Origin: CAZHWR01 sp964536085
GTDB taxonomy: Bacteria > Bacillota > Clostridia > Oscillospirales > Ruminococcaceae
Assembly: GCA_964536085.1 (NCBI GenBank)
Contig: CAZHWR010000012.1
Span: 1 to 45,728 of the forward strand
Reading direction: 5' to 3'
Length of the DNA: 45,728 nt
The notes below the pieces were generated by a model. The model was not told the origin of the DNA. It saw only the letters and a program-made list of their open reading frames with translations, and made no database searches. A program made the translations under genes and the position numbers. Position 1 is the first letter of the stretch. Each line of letters opens with the position of its first letter. Shown piece after piece: positions 25,159 to 33,449 of the stretch.

Positions 25159-25980
25159 ATGTTTGAAAATAAGCCAAAGTCCGTGAACAAGGTAGTTTTG
25201 ATAAAAACCGCCGATATTCTTCCAAACCCCGCGCAGCCCAGGTGTGTTTTTGAGTCTGCACAGTTGGAAAGTCTGTCGCAGAGCATAAAGGAAAACGGCG
25301 TGCTTCAGCCTATTTCGGTCAGAAAAAACATAAAGGGTGAATATGAGCTTATTGCCGGTGAAAGACGGCTGCGCGCCGCAAAGCTTGCGGATATGGAAAC
25401 TATTCCGTGCATTGTAACAGACGCGACTGAGCAGCAGTCGGCGATTTTGGCAATTTTAGAAAATTTGCAGCGGTCGGATTTGAATCCTATCGAGGAGGCG
25501 CAGGCGCTTTATAAGCTGATAGTGGAATGGAACGTGACGCAGTTTGACGCCGCCGCGCGGCTGGGAATCGCGCAGTCTACTATAGCCAACAAGCTGAGAC
25601 TGTTAAAGCTGGCTCCCGAAACGCAAAAGCTGATAGTAAGCGAAAATCTCAACGAGCGGCAGGCGCGGGCGCTTTTAAAGCTTCCTGATGAAAAATTACA
25701 GCTTGAAGCCGCAAAGAAAATCGCAGATGAAAGGCTGAATGTCGCCCAAAGCGAAGATCTCATTGCCGCGATCGTATTGTCGGGCGGAAAGACTGAAGCC
25801 AAAGCGGACAAGCCGAATCGTAAAATAATAGTAAAAGATGTGCGTTTGTTCATCAACACGATAAACAAGGCAATCAGGACAATGAAAAATGCCGGTATTC
25901 CCGCACAGGCGGAAAAGAACGAAAATGACGGATATATAGAATATAAGGTAAAAATTCCGATAATGCAAAGAACCGAGTGA
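25159..25980 (+). CDS. ParB-family nucleoid protein, Noc-like by position
   Basis: A 273-residue ParB/Spo0J-family protein. The ParB N-terminal CTP-binding domain is clear (NPAQPRCVF, ELIAGERRLRAAKL, then ENLQRSDLNPIEEAQALYKL). The HTH region follows (FDAAARLGIAQSTIANKLRL). The C-terminal dimerisation region is basic. Its place right after rsmG is that of Bacillus noc, whose product blocks division over the nucleoid. However, the short N-terminus (MFENKPKSVNKV) lacks an obvious membrane-targeting amphipathic helix, so it may be a second ParB rather than a true Noc. Its own binding site is not evident. Confidence 0.88.
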   Translation: MFENKPKSVNKVVLIKTADILPNPAQPRCVFESAQLESLSQSIKENGVLQPISVRKNIKGEYELIAGERRLRAAKLADMETIPCIVTDATEQQSAILAILENLQRSDLNPIEEAQALYKLIVEWNVTQFDAAARLGIAQSTIANKLRLLKLAPETQKLIVSENLNERQARALLKLPDEKLQLEAAKKIADERLNVAQSEDLIAAIVLSGGKTEAKADKPNRKIIVKDVRLFINTINKAIRTMKNAGIPAQAEKNENDGYIEYKVKIPIMQRTE

Positions 25981-26147
25981 CGGTATCTATGGGCAATGCC
26001 CGTTGATATATAAGGCTTTCCCCGGCCTGCGGCACGGCGGCAAAACGTGTGAAGTATTTGCGGCGGAGCGAGAGGCGCGCATGGCGCTGTCCCTCCTCCG
26101 CTTGCGGCACATACATACACGGTTGCCGCTGTGTTTTTTTATGCGAT

Positions 26148-26163
26148 TGTTTCACGTGAAACA
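26148..26163. other. parS: parS centromere site 2
   Basis: A second exact copy of TGTTTCACGTGAAACA, 2.2 kb from the first. It lies 60 bp before the parA promoter, so ParB bound here may also repress parAB. Confidence 0.95.
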
Positions 26164-26207
26164 ACATAAGATTTTCCGGAAATTCTGTTTAAAACAGGAC
26201 GGTTTTC

Positions 26208-26236
26208 TTGCTTCTTGCTTCTTAGTGTGGTATACT
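26208..26236 (+). promoter_or_regulatory. parA promoter
   Basis: TTGCTT (26208-26213), a 17-bp spacer and TATACT (26231-26236), with an extended -10 TG just before it. Confidence 0.75.
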
Positions 26237-26303
26237 CATTAACAAGAGGCGCAAGGCCGAACACGGCTTTTGCAAAGAATTTATTCGGAGGCAATCACGC
26301 AAA

Positions 26304-27074
26304 ATGGGGAAAATCATTGCAATAGCTAATCAAAAAGGCGGAGTCGGCAAGACCACGACTGCTGTAAATCTATCCGCCGCGCTCGGCGAGCGCAGGTGCA
26401 GGGTGCTGCTTGTCGATATAGACCCGCAGGGAAACTCCACAAGCGGGTTCGGGGTTGACAAAAAAAGCGGTACGCCGACTACATACGATTTACTGCTCGG
26501 CGACGCTGATTCGGAGCAGGCGATCGTGAAAACCAAATATAAAAATGTGGATATAATACCGTCGGGAATCGAACTGGCGGGCGCGGAGGTCGAGCTTGTC
26601 GAGGCGGACAATCGTGTAAGGCGGCTGGAAAAAGCTCTTATCACAATAAAAGGCAGATACGACTATATTTTTATTGACTGTCCCCCGTCGCTCGGACTGA
26701 TAACGCTCAACGCGCTGACCGCGGCGGATACGGTTATGATGCCGATTCAGTGCGAATTTTACGCGCTGGAGGGACTGAGCCAGCTTATGGGAACGGTACG
26801 GCAAGTTAAAAGAATTTACAATCCGCTTATCGACGTCGAGGGCGTGTTGCTCACCATGTTCCAGGGGCGGCTGAATCTTACAATGCAGGTTGTGGACGAG
26901 GTTAAAAAATATTTTCCCGGCAAGGTCTACAAAACGGTGATACCGCGCAACGTTAGAATAAGCGAGGCTCCGAGCTACGGTGAGCCCGTCACCTATTACG
27001 ACAGGGCTTCAAAGGGAGCAAAGGCGTATACGGAGCTTGCGAAGGAATTTATCAAGCTGAACAGGAAAAAATAA
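26304..27074 (+). CDS. parA: chromosome-partitioning ATPase ParA (Soj)
   Basis: Deviant Walker ATPase that moves or organises ParB-parS complexes and, in Bacillus, regulates DnaA. The Walker A' motif is NQKGGVGKTTTAVNLSAALG. Then come VLLVDIDPQGNSTSGFG and the Walker B segment YDYIFIDCPPSLGLITLNAL. Its 256 residues are typical of chromosomal Soj. A GGAGG lies 13 bases before ATG 26304. The parB gene follows after 36 bases on the same strand. Confidence 0.97.
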   Translation: MGKIIAIANQKGGVGKTTTAVNLSAALGERRCRVLLVDIDPQGNSTSGFGVDKKSGTPTTYDLLLGDADSEQAIVKTKYKNVDIIPSGIELAGAEVELVEADNRVRRLEKALITIKGRYDYIFIDCPPSLGLITLNALTAADTVMMPIQCEFYALEGLSQLMGTVRQVKRIYNPLIDVEGVLLTMFQGRLNLTMQVVDEVKKYFPGKVYKTVIPRNVRISEAPSYGEPVTYYDRASKGAKAYTELAKEFIKLNRKK

Positions 27075-27110
27075 CGTGATATCATCTGAAAATGAAAGGA
27101 TATTGTAAGC

Positions 27111-27968
27111 ATGGTTAAAAAAGGCGGATTAGGAAGAGGACTCGACGCGCTGTTTGCCGAGAACGATTCGGCGCAAAATGGCGTTGTCAGCTTAAAAATA
27201 ACGGAAATTGAACCAAACAAAAACCAGCCGCGAAAGGAGTTCGACGAATCGGCGCTCGCGGAGCTTGCACAGTCGATATCAGTCCACGGCGTTTTGCAGC
27301 CGCTATTGGTAAAACCGATGACCAACGGCAGATATCTGCTCGTCGCAGGGGAACGCCGCTGGCGCGCAAGCAGAATGGCGGGGCTTTCGCAGGTGCCCGT
27401 TATAATACGCGAGATGGACGAAAAAGAGGTCGCTGAGATTTCGCTGATCGAGAATTTACAGCGAGAGGATCTAAACCCCGTCGAAGAAGCGCTCGGATAC
27501 AGGAAATTGATGGATAATTATTCGCTGACCCAGGACGAGGTTTCAAAGCGGGTGGGCAAATCCCGCCCCGCCGTTGCAAATTCGCTTAGACTGCTGGCTC
27601 TGCCGGACGAGGTGCTTGATATGCTAAAAAAGGGCGCACTGTCGGCGGGTCATGCAAGGGCGCTTTTGTCGTTTCCCGATGGAAGCGACATTGTTTCCGC
27701 CGCACAGACGATGGAAAAAAAGGGGCTTTCGGTAAGAGAAGCTGAAAAGCTGGCGAAGTCAGCGCGCTCGGACGGTTCGGAGAAAACAGTGAGAACACCG
27801 TCAAAAAGCTGGAACACGGAAACCTATTACGACGAAATGCAGCTTGCGCTGACCGAACAGCTCGGAAAAAAGGTGTCGGTTTCGTATTCGGGCGGCAAGG
27901 GCGTGCTGAAGATAGAATTTTATTCAAAGGACGAGCTTTCCGGGCTCGCCGAAAAGCTGACAAAATAG
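27111..27968 (+). CDS. parB: chromosome-partitioning protein ParB (Spo0J)
   Basis: CTP-dependent DNA clamp that loads at parS. The N-terminal ParA-contacting motif is LGRGLDALF. The CTPase domain has NQPRKEFDE, LVAGERRWRASRMAG and ENLQREDLNPVEEALGYRKL. The HTH domain is QDEVSKRVGKSRPAVANSLR, and a short C-terminal dimer domain follows (285 residues). The two exact parS sites lie within 3.2 kb upstream. It is about as similar to the paralogue at 25159 as typical Noc/Spo0J pairs are. Confidence 0.97.
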   Translation: MVKKGGLGRGLDALFAENDSAQNGVVSLKITEIEPNKNQPRKEFDESALAELAQSISVHGVLQPLLVKPMTNGRYLLVAGERRWRASRMAGLSQVPVIIREMDEKEVAEISLIENLQREDLNPVEEALGYRKLMDNYSLTQDEVSKRVGKSRPAVANSLRLLALPDEVLDMLKKGALSAGHARALLSFPDGSDIVSAAQTMEKKGLSVREAEKLAKSARSDGSEKTVRTPSKSWNTETYYDEMQLALTEQLGKKVSVSYSGGKGVLKIEFYSKDELSGLAEKLTK

Positions 27969-27995
27969 CGTGGCAGAACGGATTGGGGAATTATT

Positions 27996-28727
27996 ATGCC
28001 GGAACATATATTTAAAAAGGATTATGAGGTAATGTTTTTTGACTGCACGCCGGAAAAAACAGCGCGTGTGTCGATGCTTATGCATATTATGGGTGACGTT
28101 GCCGGGCTTGATTATACCCAGCGCGGCTATGGTCACGACGCGCTGTGGGAAAAGGGCATGGTGTTTTTGCTGTCGCGGGTAAGCATGCATTTTGAGCGTA
28201 TGCCGAAGGCTGACGAGAAGGTAACGTTTGCGACATGGGAGCACGGTATCGAAGGTCCGATGTTTTACAGGTATTTTGAGATAACGGACGAATCGGGTGC
28301 GGTCATTGCCGATGCGAACACTGCGTGGGTGCTTGTCGACCCGGTTTCGCGCAGGATTTTGCGCCCGTCGGTATTTGACGGCGAGTTTAAAATTGTGGCG
28401 GATAAAAAGGTCGCGGCTCAAAAGCCTGCGAGGATAAGACTTCCGCAGGACGCTAAGGTGCGCGGCGAGCGGACGACATATTATTCCGACTTAGACGAAA
28501 ACGGTCACATGAACAACGCGCGCTATGCCGACATCGCGTTTGATTTTTTGGATGAACGGCAGCGTGCAAATGAACTGAGTGATTTTATGATAAACTTCAA
28601 TCACGAGGCGCTTTTGGGGGATGTTTTGAAGGTAAAGGTCAGCCCGCAGGAAAATGGCGCGGTCGTCGGCGCAGATTTTAAAGACCGTTCAGAAAGCTGT
28701 TTTACGGTTAAGATAGCTTATAAATAG
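27996..28727 (+). CDS. acyl-ACP thioesterase (FatA/FatB family)
   Basis: Hydrolyses acyl-ACP to release fatty acids in the cytoplasm. It contains two hotdog folds: the first with MLMHIMGDVAGLDYTQRGYG, the second with the catalytic segment DENGHMNNARYADI (Asn169, His171, Asn173). Its 243 residues fit the bacterial acyl-ACP thioesterase family seen in Clostridia. It starts 27 bases after parB and is probably co-transcribed, though functionally unrelated. Chain-length preference cannot be read from the sequence. Confidence 0.92.
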   Translation: MPEHIFKKDYEVMFFDCTPEKTARVSMLMHIMGDVAGLDYTQRGYGHDALWEKGMVFLLSRVSMHFERMPKADEKVTFATWEHGIEGPMFYRYFEITDESGAVIADANTAWVLVDPVSRRILRPSVFDGEFKIVADKKVAAQKPARIRLPQDAKVRGERTTYYSDLDENGHMNNARYADIAFDFLDERQRANELSDFMINFNHEALLGDVLKVKVSPQENGAVVGADFKDRSESCFTVKIAYK

Positions 28728-28816
28728 TTTACGATTAGTAATATTCATGTTTAAATATACAAATAACGATATCCTGATTGTAATTATAATTAAAATAATA
28801 CGGAAAGTATAAATTA

Positions 28817-29602
28817 ATGGAATTGGATTTAAAAAAGCTACAGGCGGTCGAGCTTGAAGCAGTAAAGGAAATAGCGAGAATCTGCAAAGCGGAGAATATA
28901 AGCTGGTTTTTGGTCGGCGGCTCAGTGCTCGGCGCGGTGAGGCACGGCGGGTTTATCCCGTGGGACGACGACGCGGACGTCGGTATGCTGCGCGAAGATT
29001 ACGAGCGGTTTATTTCGGTCTGCCCCAAGTATTTGTCTGACAAATACTTTTTGCAGACTCTCAAGACCGATAAGGGATATCATCTGGGCTATGCGAAAAT
29101 CTGCGTGAACGGCACGCTGTACGTGCAGGAAAATGTCGCGCACAGGGATATGCACCACGGCGTTTTTGTGGACGTCTACCCTATCGACGAGGTTCCCGAT
29201 TCCAAAAGCGCAAGACGCAGGCAGAAGCTGTACTCAAATTTGAGCTACGCTTTGTGCCGCGGGGAAACCGTTACTAAGCAGGGCGGCGCGATAAAGCTTG
29301 TGACCGCGGTTCTGACGAGGATTTTGCCTAAAGCGGCGCTTAAAAAAATCGGGATGTTTTTTGACGGCAGAGTTAAAAGATACTCGGGCAAAATGGTCGC
29401 AAATGTTTACGGAATAAAGCAGTATTACGGCGAGATCATGCCGCGCGAATACATCGGAACGCCGGTTTTGCACCGTTTTGAGGATATAAGCGTCCCTATT
29501 CCCGAAAAATATGACGCATATTTGACGCACTTATACGGCGACTGGTTGAAAGAACCCGAAGATAAGCAGCTAAAGCACCTCCCGATAAAATACAAATTTT
29601 AA
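28817..29602 (+). CDS. LicD-family nucleotidyltransferase-like protein
   Basis: LicD proteins transfer phosphocholine or similar groups to surface glycans. The signature is complete: FLVGGSVLGAVRHGGFIPWD followed by DDADVGM, giving Asp50, Asp51, Asp52 and Asp54 as the likely metal ligands. The 261-residue protein has no signal peptide or membrane helix, so it acts from the cytosolic side. No choline uptake or glycan genes are adjacent, so the acceptor is unknown. The 3' end runs into a strong terminator whose stem begins at the stop codon. Confidence 0.9.
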   Translation: MELDLKKLQAVELEAVKEIARICKAENISWFLVGGSVLGAVRHGGFIPWDDDADVGMLREDYERFISVCPKYLSDKYFLQTLKTDKGYHLGYAKICVNGTLYVQENVAHRDMHHGVFVDVYPIDEVPDSKSARRRQKLYSNLSYALCRGETVTKQGGAIKLVTAVLTRILPKAALKKIGMFFDGRVKRYSGKMVANVYGIKQYYGEIMPREYIGTPVLHRFEDISVPIPEKYDAYLTHLYGDWLKEPEDKQLKHLPIKYKF

Positions 29603-29638
29603 AAAAAGCCCTGTGCAATTTTGCACAGGGCTTTTTTT
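29601..29638. terminator. bidirectional terminator after licD
   Basis: A perfect 18-bp stem (seven A then GCCCTGTGCAA, with its complement, 2-nt spacer). The A- and T-runs at the two ends let it serve both this gene and the converging lipoprotein gene. Confidence 0.92.
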
Positions 29639-29667
29639 AGTTACAGCATCAGTTTGAATGTCGTGCG

Positions 29668-30063
29668 TCAGCCCTGATTTATGTTGCCGACGCAGACGCA
29701 GACCGAATTGCCGTCGATGCTTATTTCAGCGAAGCTGCCGTTTTTATCTGCCTTTGTCTGCCAGCAATTTTCGGAAAAGCTGTGAAAGCCGTCCTTCTTC
29801 AGGCGCTTTTGGTAGCTTTTGATATCATCTGATGTGATACTGTCATAAGTGTATTTGACCGTTTGGCTGTAAATCTGACTGCGGATCTCATCCGATTCCA
29901 AAACGCTCTCGGTCGATTCGAGCGTTTTTTCGCCGCAGACCGCTGTGAGCGATACGATGCTGTACCCGCCGATTTGATAGACGTCGGTTGGTTTTGTGTT
30001 ACAGCCGCAGAGAAAAAATATCGCCGCAAAAGCTCCGAACAGCGCGCAGACAGTTTTTTTCAA
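29668..30063 (-). CDS. small lipoprotein, unknown function
   Basis: A 131-residue protein. Its signal peptide ends in a lipobox-like LCGC (MKKTVCALFGAFAAIFFLCG, Cys21), so it is probably anchored outside the membrane. The remainder has no family that I recognise. It has a regular mixed alpha/beta look (TYDSITSDDIKSYQKRLKKD, FAEISIDGNSVCVCVG). The start is TTG at 30063 with AGAGGTGA before it. Isolated between two terminators. Confidence 0.75.
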   Translation of the reverse strand: MKKTVCALFGAFAAIFFLCGCNTKPTDVYQIGGYSIVSLTAVCGEKTLESTESVLESDEIRSQIYSQTVKYTYDSITSDDIKSYQKRLKKDGFHSFSENCWQTKADKNGSFAEISIDGNSVCVCVGNINQG

Positions 30064-30222
30064 GCCGGTTCACCTCTAAAGAGTTTTTATATTTTATGCG
30101 CCGGTACAGTGGAATAGAACTTACCGGGGGCGAATTGAGTTATGGGATAAAAATCTTAGCACGTATTTTTGGCATCCGGGCGGCGCTTGGGGACTATATT
30201 TATTTGCGGTAAAAAACAATAT

Positions 30223-30256
30223 AAAAAAACAGCCCGGAAATTTCCGGGCTGTTTTT
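30223..30256 (-). terminator. terminator of the cytidylate-kinase-like gene
   Basis: A perfect 16-bp stem (AAAAACAGCCCGGAAA and its complement, no separate loop bases) with A/T runs at both ends. Confidence 0.88.
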
Positions 30257-30273
30257 ACTAAAAGTGTATATTT

Positions 30274-30882
30274 CTATCTGTTATTAAGATAATCGGTTAT
30301 CAGCCTGACCGCGCCGTCCGCTCCGATTTTTGAAACGTTTATGCATAAATCGTAGTTGGAGGCAAATCCCCAGTGCTGGTCGGTGTTATAGTTGTAGTAA
30401 GATGTGCGGGATTTGTCGATTTTACGAATTTTGTCCGCCGCAGCGTTTTTGGCGAGGTTTTCACGCTCGCAGATCCAGCGAACCCTGTCGGTCGGGTCAG
30501 CGCTTATAAAAATGCGCACCAAATCTTCCCTATCGCGCAGAACATAATCGGCGCATCGTCCGATTATAACGCAGTTGCCTTTGTCAGCCGCTTTTAATAT
30601 TGCTTCGTGCTGGGCTTTGGCGGCTATTTGCTCGACGGATGTATTCCAGTTTCCGCCGACGTATGCGCCGGTGTCCCCCATTACAAGCGAGAATAAAAGA
30701 CTGCCGGTGTGGTTTTCATCGCACCTGTCTAAAAATTCGGGACTGAGACCGCTTTCCTTGGCGGCAAGCGTTAAAATCTCCTTGTCGTAATAATCGCAGC
30801 CAAGCGCTTCAGACAGCTTTTTGCCGATATACCGTCCTCCGCTGCCGAATTGCCTTCCTATTGTAACAATAAAGTTTTTCAT
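30274..30882 (-). CDS. cytidylate kinase-like family protein
   Basis: A 202-residue P-loop protein of the cytidylate-kinase-like family. The N-terminal P-loop is TIGRQFGSGGRYIGKKLSEA. Further family features are DYYDKEIL, NCVIIGRCADYVL and RIFISADPTDRVRWICERE (lid Arg). It is not the canonical cmk, which is longer at the NMP-binding insert. The natural substrate is not established. It is read from its own promoter through a structured leader of about 136 nt. Confidence 0.88.
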   Translation of the reverse strand: MKNFIVTIGRQFGSGGRYIGKKLSEALGCDYYDKEILTLAAKESGLSPEFLDRCDENHTGSLLFSLVMGDTGAYVGGNWNTSVEQIAAKAQHEAILKAADKGNCVIIGRCADYVLRDREDLVRIFISADPTDRVRWICERENLAKNAAADKIRKIDKSRTSYYNYNTDQHWGFASNYDLCINVSKIGADGAVRLITDYLNNR

Positions 30883-31018
30883 ACCGATTCTCCCTTTCCT
30901 GTCAGAGACGAGAACTTAAGCTGCGAATAAAAAAGAAAAGGAAACGGACCACAGTGATTCCTACAGCCTTTGTATCCTGCGGCTGTTCCCCTTCGACGGC
31001 CTTTACCGAAATTTCTCT
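30883..31018 (-). promoter_or_regulatory. structured 5' leader of the cytidylate-kinase-like gene
   Basis: On the minus strand, the untranslated leader holds a hairpin ACAGCC/GGCTGT (30963-30968 with 30981-30986). A TTCGG/CCG-TCGAA fold lies before it, and a pyrimidine-rich run (TTCCTTTTCTTTTTTATT) after it, as in an attenuator. I compared it by eye with common riboswitch cores (c-di-GMP, c-di-AMP, ZTP, guanidine, T-box) and found no convincing match. Confidence 0.4.
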
Positions 31019-31024
31019 ATAATA

Positions 31025-31053
31025 ATTATATAATTTAAAATGAATTTTAACAA
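31025..31053 (-). promoter_or_regulatory. promoter of the cytidylate-kinase-like gene
   Basis: Minus strand: TTGTTA (31048-31053), a 17-bp spacer and TATAAT (31025-31030). Confidence 0.75.
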
Positions 31054-31111
31054 GTGAAAATGTACACAATTATTTTACCCGTTTTTTATTACGATTCTCA
31101 CAAAGCGGATT

Positions 31112-31549
31112 TTACGGGAGTATTCTTTCCTCGGGCTTAAGCCGTCTGTAATCTTGTTCGCGCCTTTTTGCTTTTTGCTCGGGCAGATTGCGGTAAAACG
31201 CCCAGATAAGCCCTGCGAAAAGGCATATTGACAGCGAGCCGACATGATTTCTGAAAAAAGCCATGTTCAAGGTGGTGTCGCTGGCGGCGTAAGAGCGCAC
31301 TACAACGCCGGTGATTACGCTCGCAACAGGAAATATAAACGACGACAGAAACATCAGCCCGAATTTTTTTCGCGCCAAAAAGAATATGATAAGAAAATAT
31401 CCTATCACAAGTGCGCCGAACAAGACCCAGCCGCTTATGGGGCGGTCAAGTCTGAAAGCGAGCGACACCCACGCCATCAGATTTAAAAATCCGAAAACAA
31501 TCATCGAAATATAAAGAAGTACACGCGAAAGATAATAGAATGCTCTCAT
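31112..31549 (-). CDS. hypothetical four-helix membrane protein
   Basis: A 145-residue integral membrane protein with about four hydrophobic helices: LLYISMIVFGFLNLMAW, SGWVLFGALVIGYFLIIFFL, LMFLSSFIFPVASVITGVVV, and a later one, LSICLFAGLIWAFY. A basic cytosolic tail follows (EQKAKRREQDYRRLKPEER). The start at 31549 is chosen because CAGGAGCGC precedes it; an upstream in-frame start lacks a ribosome site. I do not recognise the family. It diverges from spoIVB. Confidence 0.75.
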   Translation of the reverse strand: MRAFYYLSRVLLYISMIVFGFLNLMAWVSLAFRLDRPISGWVLFGALVIGYFLIIFFLARKKFGLMFLSSFIFPVASVITGVVVRSYAASDTTLNMAFFRNHVGSLSICLFAGLIWAFYRNLPEQKAKRREQDYRRLKPEERILP

Positions 31550-31779
31550 AATTATGCGCTCCTGTAATAAATATATGCGGTATTTATCGCGCAAATCAGC
31601 AAAAAATTTTTTACCGAAACGGCTACAAAACTATTTTAACACATAACCGCGGTTTATGCAAAAAAATTGCCGTATTTTACCTTGCTTTGCGGCTATTATT
31701 CATCCGTTTTCGGCAGAAAATATATTTATAAACAGATAAAATGTCCGATTATGGACCGACAGTGAAGGAGTGGTTAAAA

Positions 31780-32958
31780 ATGGAAAAATTAATTAAGCTG
31801 TGCACGGCGCTCATATCCGCTGCTGCAATGGCGGTTATGGGCACGGTCGCATATTACGATGTGAATCTTCCCGATAAATATTATACACACGACGGCAAGG
31901 TTAAAATAAACTCAGCGGTTTATGCCTGCTCCGACGACAGTGAGGCCGTCACCGCCGCGGGCGTATACAGCACAAGCCTCGATACGGATATTAAGCTTTT
32001 GGGGATTTTTCCGGTAAAATCCGCGCAGGTGGAGCAGGTCGAGGAAAAGCTGATCGTACCGTGCGGTAATCCGTTCGGAATCAAGCTGAATACGGACGGC
32101 GTGCTGGTTGTCGGCATGGGAGAGGTCAAAACCGACTCCGGAATGTGCTGCCCTGCAAAGGAGGCCGGGTTCGAAGAAGGTGACGCAATTTTAACGGCAG
32201 GGGGCGAAACGGTGTATACTAATGAGGACATGGAGAAAATTGTCAAAAATTCGTCCGGAGCCATTGAGTTCACTATACGCAGAGATGATGAAAAGAGCAC
32301 GGTCGAGGTTCAGCCTGCGATCGACCAAAACGGTGTGAGGCGTGTTGGACTGTGGGTGCGCGACAGCTCGGCGGGCATAGGCACGATAACATATTACGAC
32401 CCTGAAACCTCGCAGTTCGGAGGGCTCGGTCATCCGATATGCGACGTTGACACAGGCGAAATAATGCCGCTTTTGACCGGGCAGGTGGTAAAGGTTGTGA
32501 TAAACGACGTCGTCAAGGGATACGCGGGCGACCCGGGCGAGCTTAAAGGAAGCTTCGCCTCATCAAAGGACAGCGGAACAATTTCCGAAAACAATGAAAC
32601 GGGGGTATTCGGAACACTGTATTCAAATCCCAGCTTAAATGCGGCGATACCTGTTGCGTTAAAGCAGGAAATAACTGAGGGCGCCGCGCAGATATACACT
32701 ACTATAAGTGGAACGACCCCGCAGGTATATGATATTGAAATAGAGAAAGTGAATATATCCGACACGGGCAAAACCAAAAATATGATAATAAAGGTGACTG
32801 ACTCCGAGCTGCTGGAAAAAACAGGAGGTATCGTCCAGGGCATGAGCGGCAGTCCGATAGTACAAAATGGGAAGCTGGTGGGTGCGGTGACCCATGTGCT
32901 TGTAAACGATCCTCAGAGAGGATACGGGATTTTTATTGAAAACATGTACGCTGAATAG
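31780..32958 (+). CDS. spoIVB: SpoIVB serine peptidase (S55)
   Basis: Signalling protease made in the forespore and secreted into the intermembrane space, where it triggers pro-sigma-K processing. It has an N-terminal membrane anchor (LCTALISAAAMAVMGTVAYY). A PDZ domain follows (CCPAKEAGFEEGDAILTAGG), then the S55 peptidase domain. By alignment to the B. subtilis protein the triad is His218 (GLGHPI), Asp341 (KVTDSE) and Ser356 (QGMSGSP). The 392-residue ATG start at 31780 has GAAGGAG nine bases before it. As in Bacillus, it lies close to spo0A on the same strand, here with an XRE gene and a fragment in between. Confidence 0.95.
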   Translation: MEKLIKLCTALISAAAMAVMGTVAYYDVNLPDKYYTHDGKVKINSAVYACSDDSEAVTAAGVYSTSLDTDIKLLGIFPVKSAQVEQVEEKLIVPCGNPFGIKLNTDGVLVVGMGEVKTDSGMCCPAKEAGFEEGDAILTAGGETVYTNEDMEKIVKNSSGAIEFTIRRDDEKSTVEVQPAIDQNGVRRVGLWVRDSSAGIGTITYYDPETSQFGGLGHPICDVDTGEIMPLLTGQVVKVVINDVVKGYAGDPGELKGSFASSKDSGTISENNETGVFGTLYSNPSLNAAIPVALKQEITEGAAQIYTTISGTTPQVYDIEIEKVNISDTGKTKNMIIKVTDSELLEKTGGIVQGMSGSPIVQNGKLVGAVTHVLVNDPQRGYGIFIENMYAE

Positions 32959-33057
32959 CTTTCTCGTATTTTTATTTTGGAAGAAAACCAAAAGTATCAT
33001 ATTAACAGCAAATTATTGCGTGAATACCCCAAACGGGGCTTTGGACGGTTAATTCAT

Positions 33058-33090
33058 ATAAAAACGCCTCCCTTTTAAAGAGAGGCGTTA
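33058..33090 (-). terminator. terminator downstream of the XRE gene and fragment
   Basis: An 8-bp stem AACGCCTC/GAGGCGTT with an 11-nt loop, followed on the minus strand by TTTTTAT. Confidence 0.8.
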
Positions 33091-33104
33091 AAATCGGTAT
33101 ATTT

Positions 33105-33179
33105 TTATTCTTTCGGCGGTTCAAATTCCAAAAAATCTTCAATGTTACACTCCATAACAGTACAGATACGGGCAAGTAA
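33105..33179 (-). pseudogene. 3' fragment of a second XRE regulator
   Basis: On the minus strand these codons read LLARICTVMECNIEDFLEFE, then PPKE and stop. This is the usual tail of small YozG-type XRE repressors. No start, ribosome site or helix-turn-helix part remains, and the intact XRE gene ends only three bases before it. Confidence 0.6.
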
Positions 33180-33182
33180 ATT

Positions 33183-33449
33183 TTAACCATTTATAATATC
33201 CGGAAAAGCAGAGGCTTTAATTAAATCTGCCGGATTAATATCAAGAGCATCTGCAATGTTAAAGAACGCTTCTAAAGAGAATCCGGCAGCAATTCCGGGA
33301 GCCTCGATAGAGCTTAACAAAGAGCGGCTTATATTTGATTTTTCGGCAAGCTTTTCCTGTGAAAAGCCCCGCAGTCTTCTTAATGAAGAAATTGCAATAT
33401 CCAACTGTATAAATCTATCTCTATTTTTAAATGATACCTCTTTGCTCAT
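33183..33449 (-). CDS. XRE-family HTH transcriptional regulator
   Basis: An 88-residue Cro/C1-type regulator: IAISSLRRLRGFSQEKLAEK, then SNISRSLLSSIEAP (recognition helix) and FFNIADALDINPADLIKAS. The ATG has a weak site (AGAAAGATG). It lies on the opposite strand between spoIVB and spo0A, interrupting the ancestral neighbour pair. The gene is AT-rich, and a fragment of another XRE gene follows it, so this is probably a small acquired patch. Targets unknown. Confidence 0.85.
   Translation of the reverse strand: MSKEVSFKNRDRFIQLDIAISSLRRLRGFSQEKLAEKSNISRSLLSSIEAPGIAAGFSLEAFFNIADALDINPADLIKASAFPDIING

Larger units (their letters stand above)
25981..26303. other. spacer with parS 2 and the parA promoter
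   Basis: No gene is seen in these 320 bases. They hold the second parS site and the promoter that drives parA-parB. Confidence 0.7.

Noticed and set aside
30883..31018. A c-di-AMP or c-di-GMP riboswitch in the leader
   Set aside because: Some short words look alike (GGGGAAC, GGAATC), but the order and the remaining core bases do not fit either consensus.
33002..33190. A 62-codon minus-strand frame after the XRE gene
   Set aside because: It overlaps the terminator and the XRE fragment in another frame and has no ribosome site.
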